A stretch of DNA of 64,000 bases from positions 1 through 64,000 of the forward strand of contig CBESOE010000008.1 of NCBI GenBank assembly GCA_965531145.1, in the 5' to 3' direction. The notes below the pieces were generated by a model that saw only the letters and a list, made by a program, of their open reading frames with translations, did no database searches and was not told the DNA's origin. Made by a program: the position numbers and the translations under genes. This stretch comes from JAQAZP01 sp965531145 (GTDB lineage: Bacteria > Acidobacteriota > JAQAZP01). This document shows, in pieces, positions 17,878 to 26,458 of the stretch. Position 1 is the first letter of the stretch, and each line of letters opens with the position of its first letter.

Positions 17878-17943
17878 ATTTGCACGTCCCTGATCAGTAA
17901 CTTCGATGGTGTTTCTGTAACACCGGTTACATGAATTGCCAGC

Positions 17944-20900
17944 TCAAGGCGCTATTCCGATCACGGTGCAACTGGACGTGTCGGTGTCTCCCGCCGGCGG
18001 ATAGGGCGGCTGGTTGTATGGCGCTGGTGTCACGTCCTCGGCCACCAGCTGAAAGAGGTTGCTGCCAAGCACCGCGGTCAACGCCGGAATGGTCTGGTTC
18101 CAGGAACTGGCGTATGAGTCGCCGGCGGCCACATTGGTCCAGCCGGATCGCCAGTTGGGATAGAACTGACCACTGCCGGTGGTGAAGTTGATTTTCGCCG
18201 CAAAGCGTCGGGTTTGGCCGATATAGGTGTTGATCAGCGTCGCCGACATGTTGGTGACAAAGGGCACCGTGCCTGACGGGGGAGCGCAGGTCAGGATGGC
18301 AGAGACCGTCCCCGGAGATCCTCCCGCTTCCCCGATCCGGATATCCGCCCCGGAATTCTGTCCGGCGAGACGGCGCCAGGGCCCGTGAGCAGGGATCGGG
18401 GGAGGGGTGATCCCCGGCTTGAGAACGTTTTGATGGGCATGGAGGATGCGGGCCCTCCAGCGATAGAGGGACCCTTCAGCAAGGCCGGGGATGGTTATGG
18501 TCAGCGTGCGGCTCCCGGTGGAGATCCCTTCCCATGAGGTGGAGGTAATGGTTTCACAGCCGGGGTCACCAAAATTCACCCCGGGGCCGCAGTATTCCAC
18601 TTGCAGTTTTGCCCGGCCCAGGCCCTCGGGGTGGGTGGCAACCATCCGCACCTGAAAGTCGTCAACATCGTGAGAGATACCCCAGGGCTGAACAGGGGTG
18701 TCGTCGCCGTTGCCGCGCAGCTGGCGGGCGATGACCGGCCGGCCATCACTGTTGCCGTGATAGACCAGGGCCACACCTTCGTTCGTATTCCCGCTGTCGT
18801 ATTGGGACGCCCCGACGATAACATCGGCGAAGCCGTCGCCGTTGACGTCGCCGGCGCCGGAGACGCTGTGGCCCATGTAGGCATAGGCCTGATCGTGTTC
18901 CAACCCGGTTGCGGGAAGGATTGAGATGCCGGAAGCACTGCCATGATAGATAAAGGCGACACCTTCCTCCGTCTCTCCGGAGGCGTAACTGCCGGCCCCG
19001 ACGATCACGTCGGTGAAGCCGTCACCGTTCACATCGCCCGCACCGGAGACGCTGTGGCCCATGTAAGCGTATGGATAGGACGAGGAGACCAGTGTTGCGG
19101 CAATGGTCGATATACCTGAAGGGCCGCCGTGGTAGACAAAGGCCGCGCCGGCATCAGGCTGTGTGTCGTCGTAGTGATACGCCCCGACGATCACATCACC
19201 GTAGCCATCGCCATTGACGTCGCCGGCGCCGGAGACACCGGTGCCCATCTGTGCGTATGGCTGGTCCGACTCCACAATCGCCGCCGCGGTGGTGGAAATG
19301 CCGGCCGGGCCGCCGTGATAGATGAAGGCGCCACCTTCTCCAGCCTGTCCGTTGGTGTAACTGGTGACCCCGACGATCAGGTCGGCGTAGCCATCCCTGT
19401 TCACATCACCGGCACCGGAGACAGAGTAGCCCAGGATGAAGCCGGGCTGGTCCGGCTCCACCATTGCCGCCGGCGTGGTGGAGATACCGGAAGCGCTGCC
19501 GTGATACACGTAAGCCACACCCTCGTCGGTCTCACCATTGTCGTACGTGGGAGCCGAGACGATCAGATCGGCGAAGCCGTCACCGTTCAGGTCGCCGGCG
19601 CCGGAAACGCTCCAGCCCATCAGCGCTAAATCCTGGTCCGACTGCACCATGGCAGCGGCGGTGGATGAAATCCCTGAAGGGCTGCCGTGATAGACAAAGA
19701 ACGCACCCTCGTCCGTCTGTCCGTCATCGTAATTTATTGCCCCGGCCACAACATCGGCATAGCCGTCGCCGTTGACATCACCGGCCCCGGAAACGCTCCA
19801 GCCCAGGTAGGCATACCCTTGATCTGATTCCACCATCGCTGCCGCGGTGGCTGACAGACCGTCAGCGCTGCCGTGATAGACAAAGGCCGCGCCCTCGTCG
19901 GGCTCCCCGTTGTCGTAGCCAAAGGCGCCGACGATCACATCACCACAGCCGTCGCCGTTCACATCGCCCGCATCGGAGACACTCCAGCCCAGCAGGGCGG
20001 CGTCCTGGTCCGATTCCATCATGGCTGCAACCGTGGGGGAAATGCCGGAGGCGCCGCCATGAAACACAAAGGCTGCCCCCTCTCCGGACTCTCCGTTGGT
20101 GTAGTTGGAGGCCCCGACAATCACATCGGCATAGCCGTCGCCATTTACATCCCCGGCTCCGGCGACGCTGTTGCCCATCCCCACCCCGGTGAGGTTGGAT
20201 TCGACCCTGGCCGACGGGGTTAAGTACATCATCATTACAGTGGAGGGGCCACCATAGTAGATAAGTCCAGCACCCTCGCCCGTCTCTCCGTTGTCGTAAC
20301 CCGGAGCCCCGGCAATCACATCGGCATAGCCATCGCCGTTCACATCCCCGGCGCCGGAAACGCTCACCAGCCCGGCACCCACCTGGTCGGATTCCATCAT
20401 TGCATCCGGTCCAGTGGCGATACCCCAAAGGCTTCCGAAAAAGACAAAGGCGATACCCGGGTTGACGCCTCCCAGGGTGGACGACACCACAACATCGGCA
20501 ATGCCATCGCCATTCACATCACCCGCATCGGACACATGCCTGCCGAGATACGCATTTTCCACGTTGATGTCCAGGATGGCTGACACTGTGGTAGGAATTC
20601 CGGTGGCGCTGCCATAATAGACAAGGGCTGCACCCTCGCGATACGAGCCGTTGCTATAGAACTTTGATCCGACGATGACATCGTCGTAACCGTCGGCATT
20701 CACATCCCCGGCTCCGGAGACGCTTTCGCCCATATAGGCGTTCGCCTGGCCGGATACCACGGTGGTTGCCGGGGTGGTGGGGATACCGGCGGCGCCGCCG
20801 TGGTAGACAAAAGCCCCTCCCTCGCCGCTGTAGCCATCAGCGCCAACGATCACATCGGCGTAGCCGTCCTCATTTACATCCCCGGCGCCGGAGACGCTTG

Positions 20901-22041
20901 TGCCGAATCGGGGGTTCCCCGACAGGTCGGGATCCAGCGTGGTCGCCGCAACAGTCGATATTCCGGTGGGGCTGCCATGAAAGATATAAGCTCTTCCTCC
21001 ACCAGGGCTGTACATTTTGGCCCCGACGATCACATCGGCATACCCGTCGCCGTTCACATCGCCGGCCCCGGAGACGCTGCAGCCCATCAGCGCCCAGTAG
21101 CGGTTGGATTCCACCATCGCCGCTGCGGTGGTTGACAGTCCAGTTGCGCTGCCGTGATAGACAAATGCCGCCCCCTCGTTCTCGGTTCCATTGTCGTAGC
21201 GGGAAGCTCCGACGATCACATCTGCGTACCCGTCGCCATTGACATCCCCAGCGCCGGATACGCTGTCCCCCATTGATGCTTCCACCTGATCGGATTCCAC
21301 AATGGTGTCCGCCGTGGACGTGAGAATGGGGTCGATGGTCAGCGGATAGGCGGCATCAAGATCACTGATCAGGATCTGGATCGTGCCGGGATCCGGTACG
21401 TCAAGCGTGGCCAGTACATCCCTGCCCTCCGCGTCAACTACGTAGAGGTCTGAATATTTCAGCTTCCTGCCGCCAGGACTGGAAAGCAGGACATGATCCC
21501 CTTCCATCTCGGCTCTTGCCGCCGAGACCTCCAACGTCAACCGAAGTTCACCGGCTCCGCTGGGCCTGGACGGAAGCACAAAACCGTGCTCCAGGCCGTT
21601 CGGACTGTTGACAAACCACTCGGTGAGCCCACCCCGTCTGATCTCCACCCGGTTTCCCGAATTGAGCATGGAGGGATTCACCAGCAGATCACAATCACTC
21701 ACATCCTCCGACCCACGGGTCAGACCGACCAGCGTGAGATGGAGCAACTCCGAACCGTCCGAGCCAATTCGGTCCATGACGCCGATACCGCACGTGTCGA
21801 AATAGATCCGCAGATTGTTGGCCCGGTTCGGGGCCTGCAGCCCTTGGCCATTCCAGGACGCGTGGTACTCTCTATCCAAAATGTGCTGCTGCGCCAGGCC
21901 CAGCCAACCCCTGTCCGCTTCTGGTCCGGAAGGGCCGCAGTTGGAATCGTCACGCGCTGCGTCTGCCGTTGGTCCGAGGCAGAGTAAAAGAAGAAAAATA
22001 AAAGCACTCACTGTCAGGTGTTTCAGGACTCTCTCTTTCAT
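17944..22041 (-). CDS. Exported FG-GAP repeat (beta-propeller/integrin-like) protein with conserved C-terminal tag domain
   Basis: The start at 22041 (MKERVLKHLTVS...) is chosen for the AAGGAG ribosome site and the signal peptide that follows; 1,365 residues. Residues about 25-250 form an N-terminal region. From about 250 to 1,100 run 14 FG-GAP/VCBS-type repeats of about 55-60 residues, each with VSGAGDVNGDGYADVIVGA or a variant. The DxNxDGxxD loops are the calcium sites of integrin-like propellers. A fibronectin-like segment follows. The last 114 residues (18288-17944) are the tag domain: C at its start, NWRSGWT, VTPAPYNQPPYPPAGD, and a final Cys. It is presumably extracellular or cell-surface, perhaps adhesive. 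It is monocistronic and divergent from the sigma-factor operon. Confidence 0.9.
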   Translation of the reverse strand: MKERVLKHLTVSAFIFLLLLCLGPTADAARDDSNCGPSGPEADRGWLGLAQQHILDREYHASWNGQGLQAPNRANNLRIYFDTCGIGVMDRIGSDGSELLHLTLVGLTRGSEDVSDCDLLVNPSMLNSGNRVEIRRGGLTEWFVNSPNGLEHGFVLPSRPSGAGELRLTLEVSAARAEMEGDHVLLSSPGGRKLKYSDLYVVDAEGRDVLATLDVPDPGTIQILISDLDAAYPLTIDPILTSTADTIVESDQVEASMGDSVSGAGDVNGDGYADVIVGASRYDNGTENEGAAFVYHGSATGLSTTAAAMVESNRYWALMGCSVSGAGDVNGDGYADVIVGAKMYSPGGGRAYIFHGSPTGISTVAATTLDPDLSGNPRFGTSVSGAGDVNEDGYADVIVGADGYSGEGGAFVYHGGAAGIPTTPATTVVSGQANAYMGESVSGAGDVNADGYDDVIVGSKFYSNGSYREGAALVYYGSATGIPTTVSAILDINVENAYLGRHVSDAGDVNGDGIADVVVSSTLGGVNPGIAFVFFGSLWGIATGPDAMMESDQVGAGLVSVSGAGDVNGDGYADVIAGAPGYDNGETGEGAGLIYYGGPSTVMMMYLTPSARVESNLTGVGMGNSVAGAGDVNGDGYADVIVGASNYTNGESGEGAAFVFHGGASGISPTVAAMMESDQDAALLGWSVSDAGDVNGDGCGDVIVGAFGYDNGEPDEGAAFVYHGSADGLSATAAAMVESDQGYAYLGWSVSGAGDVNGDGYADVVAGAINYDDGQTDEGAFFVYHGSPSGISSTAAAMVQSDQDLALMGWSVSGAGDLNGDGFADLIVSAPTYDNGETDEGVAYVYHGSASGISTTPAAMVEPDQPGFILGYSVSGAGDVNRDGYADLIVGVTSYTNGQAGEGGAFIYHGGPAGISTTAAAIVESDQPYAQMGTGVSGAGDVNGDGYGDVIVGAYHYDDTQPDAGAAFVYHGGPSGISTIAATLVSSSYPYAYMGHSVSGAGDVNGDGFTDVIVGAGSYASGETEEGVAFIYHGSASGISILPATGLEHDQAYAYMGHSVSGAGDVNGDGFADVIVGASQYDSGNTNEGVALVYHGNSDGRPVIARQLRGNGDDTPVQPWGISHDVDDFQVRMVATHPEGLGRAKLQVEYCGPGVNFGDPGCETITSTSWEGISTGSRTLTITIPGLAEGSLYRWRARILHAHQNVLKPGITPPPIPAHGPWRRLAGQNSGADIRIGEAGGSPGTVSAILTCAPPSGTVPFVTNMSATLINTYIGQTRRFAAKINFTTGSGQFYPNWRSGWTNVAAGDSYASSWNQTIPALTAVLGSNLFQLVAEDVTPAPYNQPPYPPAGDTDTSSCTVIGIAP

Positions 22042-22135
22042 TGTCTGAATCTCCTTTTCTTTGCTGCGCGGGTTGCCGTTCAGGTATATGACGCCCGGCA
22101 ACGCGGAATCCCCTCACCCCCATCCGCTCCTGGAT

Positions 22136-22164
22136 TTGACTTTAATTTTCCTGAAATCTATATT
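22136..22164 (+). promoter_or_regulatory. Sigma-70-like promoter for the sigma/anti-sigma/CHAT operon
   Basis: TTGACT (22136-22141), a 17-base spacer and TATATT (22159-22164), about 40 bases before the sigma-factor ATG. It is a housekeeping-type promoter, so if the sigma factor autoregulates, that is not visible here. Confidence 0.6.
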
Positions 22165-22204
22165 TCCCATAACCGATGTATCTATTTGATCTTGGAGCAA
22201 TTTC

Positions 22205-22801
22205 ATGATGCCCGTTACGCCAGACTCAGATGAAACCGAAAACGAGAACCGGACGGTTGACCGAACCGACGATCAACCTACCGATGAATACGACGAATTG
22301 CGTCGCCGGCTTTCCCAGGCAGTGAGGAAGGTCTGCCCCCGCTGGTTGGCGGACGAGAGTGACGATCTCGTCCAGAAGGCCCTGATGCGTCTGATGAGAC
22401 AGCGGAAGAAAAGTGAGGGGAACGGGGAGTACGGTGCGTCTTATCTATGGCGGGTAGCATATAGCGTCATGGTGGATGAGATCCGAGCCCGCCGGCGGAG
22501 AGGAGAAGTTGCCTTGGAGGACCAGGCCGAATCGTACCTGGCGGCGGGTCACAGTGCCGACCCCGAACGGGCGAGTCATTCCGGCCAGATCGGGGCGGCC
22601 ATCCGCGACTGTCTCTCGTCCCTGGTCCGGCCACGCCGTCTTGCCGTGACCCTCTACCTGCAGGAGCACACTGTTCCCGAGATCGGCGTGCTGCTGGGGT
22701 GGGGTACCAAGAGGTCGGAAAATCTGGTCTACCGGGGCCTCGATAATTTGCGGAAGTGCTTGACATCCAAAGGGCTGAACAATGAATCCCCAGGATACTG
22801 A
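22205..22801 (+). CDS. ECF-type RNA polymerase sigma factor
   Basis: 198 residues. The first 30 are acidic and probably disordered. Region 2 covers about residues 35-95 (DDLVQKALMRLM, then SYLWRVAYSVMVDEIRARRRRGE, a typical region 2.4 end). Region 4 covers about 135-190 (VTLYLQEHTVPEIGVLLGWGTKRSENLVYRGLDNLRKCL, a helix-turn-helix). GGAG precedes the ATG pair at 22205/22208. The next gene overlaps its last 20 bases, so translation is coupled. It is likely held by the following zinc-finger membrane protein and controls genes that may include this operon. Confidence 0.85.
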   Translation: MMPVTPDSDETENENRTVDRTDDQPTDEYDELRRRLSQAVRKVCPRWLADESDDLVQKALMRLMRQRKKSEGNGEYGASYLWRVAYSVMVDEIRARRRRGEVALEDQAESYLAAGHSADPERASHSGQIGAAIRDCLSSLVRPRRLAVTLYLQEHTVPEIGVLLGWGTKRSENLVYRGLDNLRKCLTSKGLNNESPGY

Positions 22802-23495
22802 CAACGAGATTCGCCGGCTGCGAGAGGCTTTTGCATCGCTGGCCCGCGATGCCGGGCCGACTGAAGGCTGTCCGGATCCGGATCGGATCTGGATGGCCGT
22901 GCGGGTCGAGCTTTCCCCGGGAGAGGTGCGTGAACTGGTCGAACACACGGTGGCCTGTCCCGTCTGCGCCGAGGCGTGGGCTCTGGCGCGGGAACTGAAT
23001 ATCGAATCTGCGCCGGCAGCGAAAACCGACGGAACGCTGATCGCGCGGTCCACGGTGAGCCGGCGATCCGCCTGGCGCTGGGGCTCGATCATTGCCGCCG
23101 CGGCGGTGATCATGCTGGTGACCGTGTTCTCTATCCAGTTCGATCAGTCACCCGAGAATCTGCCGGGGACTCCCGGATTCGATTCACCCCGATATCGTGA
23201 AGGGGGCGAGGCCACTATTCGCTCTCTGGTCCCTGCGGACAGATCGCTGCCAAGAGAACGCTTCGAACTGGCCTGGTCTCCCGGCCCGCCCGGCACCCGG
23301 TATCAGCTGGAGATCGCCACGGCAGATTTGGATCTGGTTCTCAAGGCTCGGGGACTGGAAGAGGCCGGTTTCCTGGTGGACGAAAATACCCTTCAACCAT
23401 TTCCACCCGGCACCCGGCTCCTCTGGCAGGTTGAGGCGGCACACCCCGACGGCACGCGCCTGACTTCGGAAACCTTTGTTGCCGTCCTGCAGTGA
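22782..23495 (+). CDS. Membrane anti-sigma factor-like protein with zinc-finger (HxxxCxxC)
   Basis: 237 residues. The cytosolic N-terminus has HTVACPVCAEAW (about residues 47-58), the H-x3-C-x2-C core of zf-HC2 anti-sigma factors. One transmembrane helix (WGSIIAAAAVIMLVTVFSI, about 102-120) follows. About 110 extracytoplasmic residues close with a fibronectin-like fold (FELAWSPGPPGTRYQLEIATADLD). Overlap with the sigma gene and 24 bases to the CHAT gene show one operon. The role as anti-sigma is inferred from context and motif. Confidence 0.78.
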   Translation: MNPQDTDNEIRRLREAFASLARDAGPTEGCPDPDRIWMAVRVELSPGEVRELVEHTVACPVCAEAWALARELNIESAPAAKTDGTLIARSTVSRRSAWRWGSIIAAAAVIMLVTVFSIQFDQSPENLPGTPGFDSPRYREGGEATIRSLVPADRSLPRERFELAWSPGPPGTRYQLEIATADLDLVLKARGLEEAGFLVDENTLQPFPPGTRLLWQVEAAHPDGTRLTSETFVAVLQ

Positions 23496-23519
23496 GGTTT
23501 GGGGAGAAGGTCTCAGATC

Positions 23520-26378
23520 ATGATGATTCGAACGCCGGCAGCTCATTGCTTCGTTTTCACACTGCTGGCGTTGTGCTGGTCGATAGCCATCCCGCTGTCC
23601 GCCGATCCACCCGATCCCTTCGCGGAGTGTGAGGCGCTGGTTCGCGCGGCACCTGATTCCCTCGAATCCTATCTCTGTTTCGAGACCACGGCCCAGCGGC
23701 TCGGCATGATCGATGAGGCGGTGAATCGCCTGGAGGTTATCCTTTCCCTTGACCCGCAGAACCACCGGGCACGGTATCGTCTCGCCCTGCTGCTGCGTCG
23801 GATTCCCGGAAATCAGGAGCGTACCATCGAGCTGCTGCGGCAAGCGGTGGACGGCCTGGTGGCTGAGGGGGAAATTCTCGCCGCGCTCAATTCCCTATAT
23901 GGCATTGCTGAATCCCTGACCAGGCAGGGCCGCCATGAAGAAGCTGACACCCTGCTCCGACGGGTTGAGCGGGAGGCGAAGGAGAGCGGTGACGACCACC
24001 TGATGGCCCGGGCGTATTTCTACCAGGGAGAGATCCTCTACCTCAGACAAAACCTCGGCCAGGCCTGGCGGCTGTACAAGAAGGCTGAAGCCACTGCCGG
24101 CCCTGACGGACCGCTGATGCTGAGGATTCTCGCCCATGGCCGCCTGGCCAAGGTCGCCTGGGCTTTGGACCAGCAACAGGAGGCGATGGACGCCTACCGC
24201 CGGCAACTACAGTTATGCCGGGAGCTCGGCAATCAGCGTTTTGAAGCCACCGCCCTGGGCAACATGGCCCTGATCGGGATGAACATGATCGGTTTTGGCC
24301 AGATCGATCGTGAGGAAGTGCTGAGACTGGTGAATGAGGCTCTCGACACCTGCCTCGCCTCAGGCTATCGAATCGGCGAATCCCGATGTCATGTTTTCCT
24401 CGGGCGTCTGACCTCCGGTGACGAAGCCCTGAATCATCATCAGCAGGCTCTGGATATCGCCAGGGAAATAAACCACGAGATCAAGATCATCGAGGCGCTT
24501 CGGGGCCTGGCCCTCCACCTGGTGCGGTCGGACCCCGGCAATCCGGAGGAGGCTCTCGAACTGCTGGACGAAACCCTCCAGCGCTCCCATGATCTTGGTT
24601 CGGAACCGAATATGGTCACTTCGCTGACCTACCGGGCCGGTGCCCACTGGATCGCCGGCCACCGGCAGGAGGCAATCGCCGATGGCCTGGAGGCGATCGG
24701 AATCATCGAAACGATGTTCGACCGTCCGCAGGAAGAGCAGTTTCGAACAAGCTTCCTCAGCGCCTGGGGCGGCCGGTATTACGCGCTTGCCGGGAACGTT
24801 CTGGAGCCTGCCGGATCACCGCCTTCGCCGGAAGACCTGGAACTGTCATTCGTCACCATGGAGCGTCTAAGAGCTCGCGTACTGTTGGAGTCACTGGAAA
24901 CGGCCAGGGCGCCGGCAGCTGAACTCGAAGAGACCCCGGCCCTGAAGCACTACCGGGAGGTACTGGGGGAAATCAGCAGCACGCAACGCCTGCTGCTCAA
25001 TCCTGCCCTGCGCGGTTTGGCGAGGCAGGAGAAACTGGACGAGCTGGAGCGGCTGGAGCAGTTGGAGACCGCTCTCCGCGTGGAAACGGCCGGCGACATT
25101 GCCGGGCAATCAATGCCTGCCCGGCTGTCATTTCCCACCCTCGACGAACTGTACGGCGCGCTTGCCGAGGATGAGGCGATCCTCTACTTCCAGGTCAACG
25201 TGGCTGAGCCGATCTGGCTCTCCGAAGGCGGCGCCTGGCTACACGTCCACACCCGGGAGGGGTCAACGGTCCACCCGCTCCCGTCGCTCCCCAGGCTTCG
25301 TTCGGCGGTGAGACTTTTTCTCGGGCTGTTCAACCGTCGTGACGGGTCGGAAGCCGAAGGGGCAGTTCAGCTTTACAACGATCTGCTGCAGGATGCGCTC
25401 ATCGATCTGCCTTCACCGGTCAAGCGGCTGATCATCGTGCCTGACGGTATTCTCCACCGGCTACCCTTTGGTGCATTGCGCCAGGAAAAGGGCGCTACGC
25501 CGCTGGCCATGCGCTACCAGATTTCGCTGGCACCCTCGGCAGCCATTTGGCTGCGTTGGCGGCAGCATCCACCGGGAAATTTCGCGATCCCGGCCCTGGC
25601 CCTGGTTGATCCGGAGCTTCCGATGCACGATTTGAATCAAGGATTCGGGGTGGCGGAGGACCGGGCTTGGTCCCTGACCGCGGGAGAGCGTTTGGGGCGG
25701 CTCCCCCGCGCTCGCGAGGAAGCCCAATCCATCGTACGCTACCTGGGCGGGCAGAGCCGGATACTGGTGGGAGCAGAAGCCACCGAACAGTTCATCAAGC
25801 AGAGTAACCTACAGCAGTATTCCGTGCTTCATTTTGCCGCACACGCTGTGTTGGATGATGTCTATGGCACTGGTTCGGCGGTGATCCTGGCTCCGGGATC
25901 CGATGAAGAAGACGGCCTGCTGCAGGGCCGAGAAGTGGCGTCCCTGGACCTGGACGGGCAGGTCGTCGTACTGGCGGCCTGTCGCAGCGCGTCGGGGGTG
26001 CTGTTGCGGGGGGAGGGAGTGATGGGCCTGGCCCGCGCCTTTTTCCAGGCCGGGGCACATACCGTAGTGGGAAGCCTGTGGCCGCTGCGGGATGATGAGG
26101 CCGCTGAACTGTTCGAAGCGTTTTACCGGCACCTCGGCCGGCAGAAGAGTGTCGGCGAAGCGCTCGGTGAGGCGGTAAGGGAGTCCATTGAGTCTGGGGC
26201 GCCGCCCGCTGTCTGGGCCGGTCTGGTGGTGCTGGGCAACGGAGACATCGTGCCCTTGCCTGAAGGCAGGCAGGGGTTTCACTTGCACTGGTGGCAGCTG
26301 ATTTTCCCGTTACTCCTGGTCGCCGGTGCTGTCCTGCTCCTCTCTTTCCTCCGGCAGCGGCGGATTAATTTGTTTTAA
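23520..26378 (+). CDS. TPR-CHAT caspase-like protease, membrane-anchored
   Basis: The start at 23520 is preceded by GGGGAGAAGG and gives an N-terminal signal or anchor segment; 952 residues. About residues 35-460 are tetratricopeptide repeats. A coiled linker (EKLDELERLEQLE) covers about 490-530. The CHAT domain (about 600-910) has the catalytic His in VLHFAAHAVLDD (about 772) and Cys in VVLAACRSASG (about 821). A C-terminal membrane helix (LIFPLLLVAGAVLLLSFLR) ends in a basic tail. With a cleaved signal at the front and the basic tail inside, the protease domain would face the periplasm; this topology is inferred. CHAT proteases cleave partner proteins on a trigger sensed by the TPRs. The target is unknown. 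Confidence 0.87.
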   Translation: MMIRTPAAHCFVFTLLALCWSIAIPLSADPPDPFAECEALVRAAPDSLESYLCFETTAQRLGMIDEAVNRLEVILSLDPQNHRARYRLALLLRRIPGNQERTIELLRQAVDGLVAEGEILAALNSLYGIAESLTRQGRHEEADTLLRRVEREAKESGDDHLMARAYFYQGEILYLRQNLGQAWRLYKKAEATAGPDGPLMLRILAHGRLAKVAWALDQQQEAMDAYRRQLQLCRELGNQRFEATALGNMALIGMNMIGFGQIDREEVLRLVNEALDTCLASGYRIGESRCHVFLGRLTSGDEALNHHQQALDIAREINHEIKIIEALRGLALHLVRSDPGNPEEALELLDETLQRSHDLGSEPNMVTSLTYRAGAHWIAGHRQEAIADGLEAIGIIETMFDRPQEEQFRTSFLSAWGGRYYALAGNVLEPAGSPPSPEDLELSFVTMERLRARVLLESLETARAPAAELEETPALKHYREVLGEISSTQRLLLNPALRGLARQEKLDELERLEQLETALRVETAGDIAGQSMPARLSFPTLDELYGALAEDEAILYFQVNVAEPIWLSEGGAWLHVHTREGSTVHPLPSLPRLRSAVRLFLGLFNRRDGSEAEGAVQLYNDLLQDALIDLPSPVKRLIIVPDGILHRLPFGALRQEKGATPLAMRYQISLAPSAAIWLRWRQHPPGNFAIPALALVDPELPMHDLNQGFGVAEDRAWSLTAGERLGRLPRAREEAQSIVRYLGGQSRILVGAEATEQFIKQSNLQQYSVLHFAAHAVLDDVYGTGSAVILAPGSDEEDGLLQGREVASLDLDGQVVVLAACRSASGVLLRGEGVMGLARAFFQAGAHTVVGSLWPLRDDEAAELFEAFYRHLGRQKSVGEALGEAVRESIESGAPPAVWAGLVVLGNGDIVPLPEGRQGFHLHWWQLIFPLLLVAGAVLLLSFLRQRRINLF

Positions 26379-26450
26379 AAAGGGGACAGGTAACTATTTA
26401 ACGAGGGGTTGCCTGATATCGTTAACTAGTTACCTGTCCCCTTTTTAAAA
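26373..26450. terminator. Bidirectional terminator from a perfect 24-bp inverted repeat
   Basis: The arms 26373-26396 and 26427-26450 are exact complements over 24 bases, with GGGGACAGGTAAC at their core and AAAAA/TTTTT at the outer edge, and a 30-base loop. The repeat overlaps the CHAT stop codon and ends 8 bases before the dctM stop. It therefore fits termination of both convergent operons. The same element occurs after mvaA. Confidence 0.75.
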
Positions 26451-26458
26451 TTCTATTT

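Noticed and set aside
18740..21290. Regular DNA repetition that could be taken for a CRISPR array or satellite
   Set aside because: The period follows the FG-GAP protein repeats in one continuous reading frame, with diverged third positions and no spacer-like unique segments.
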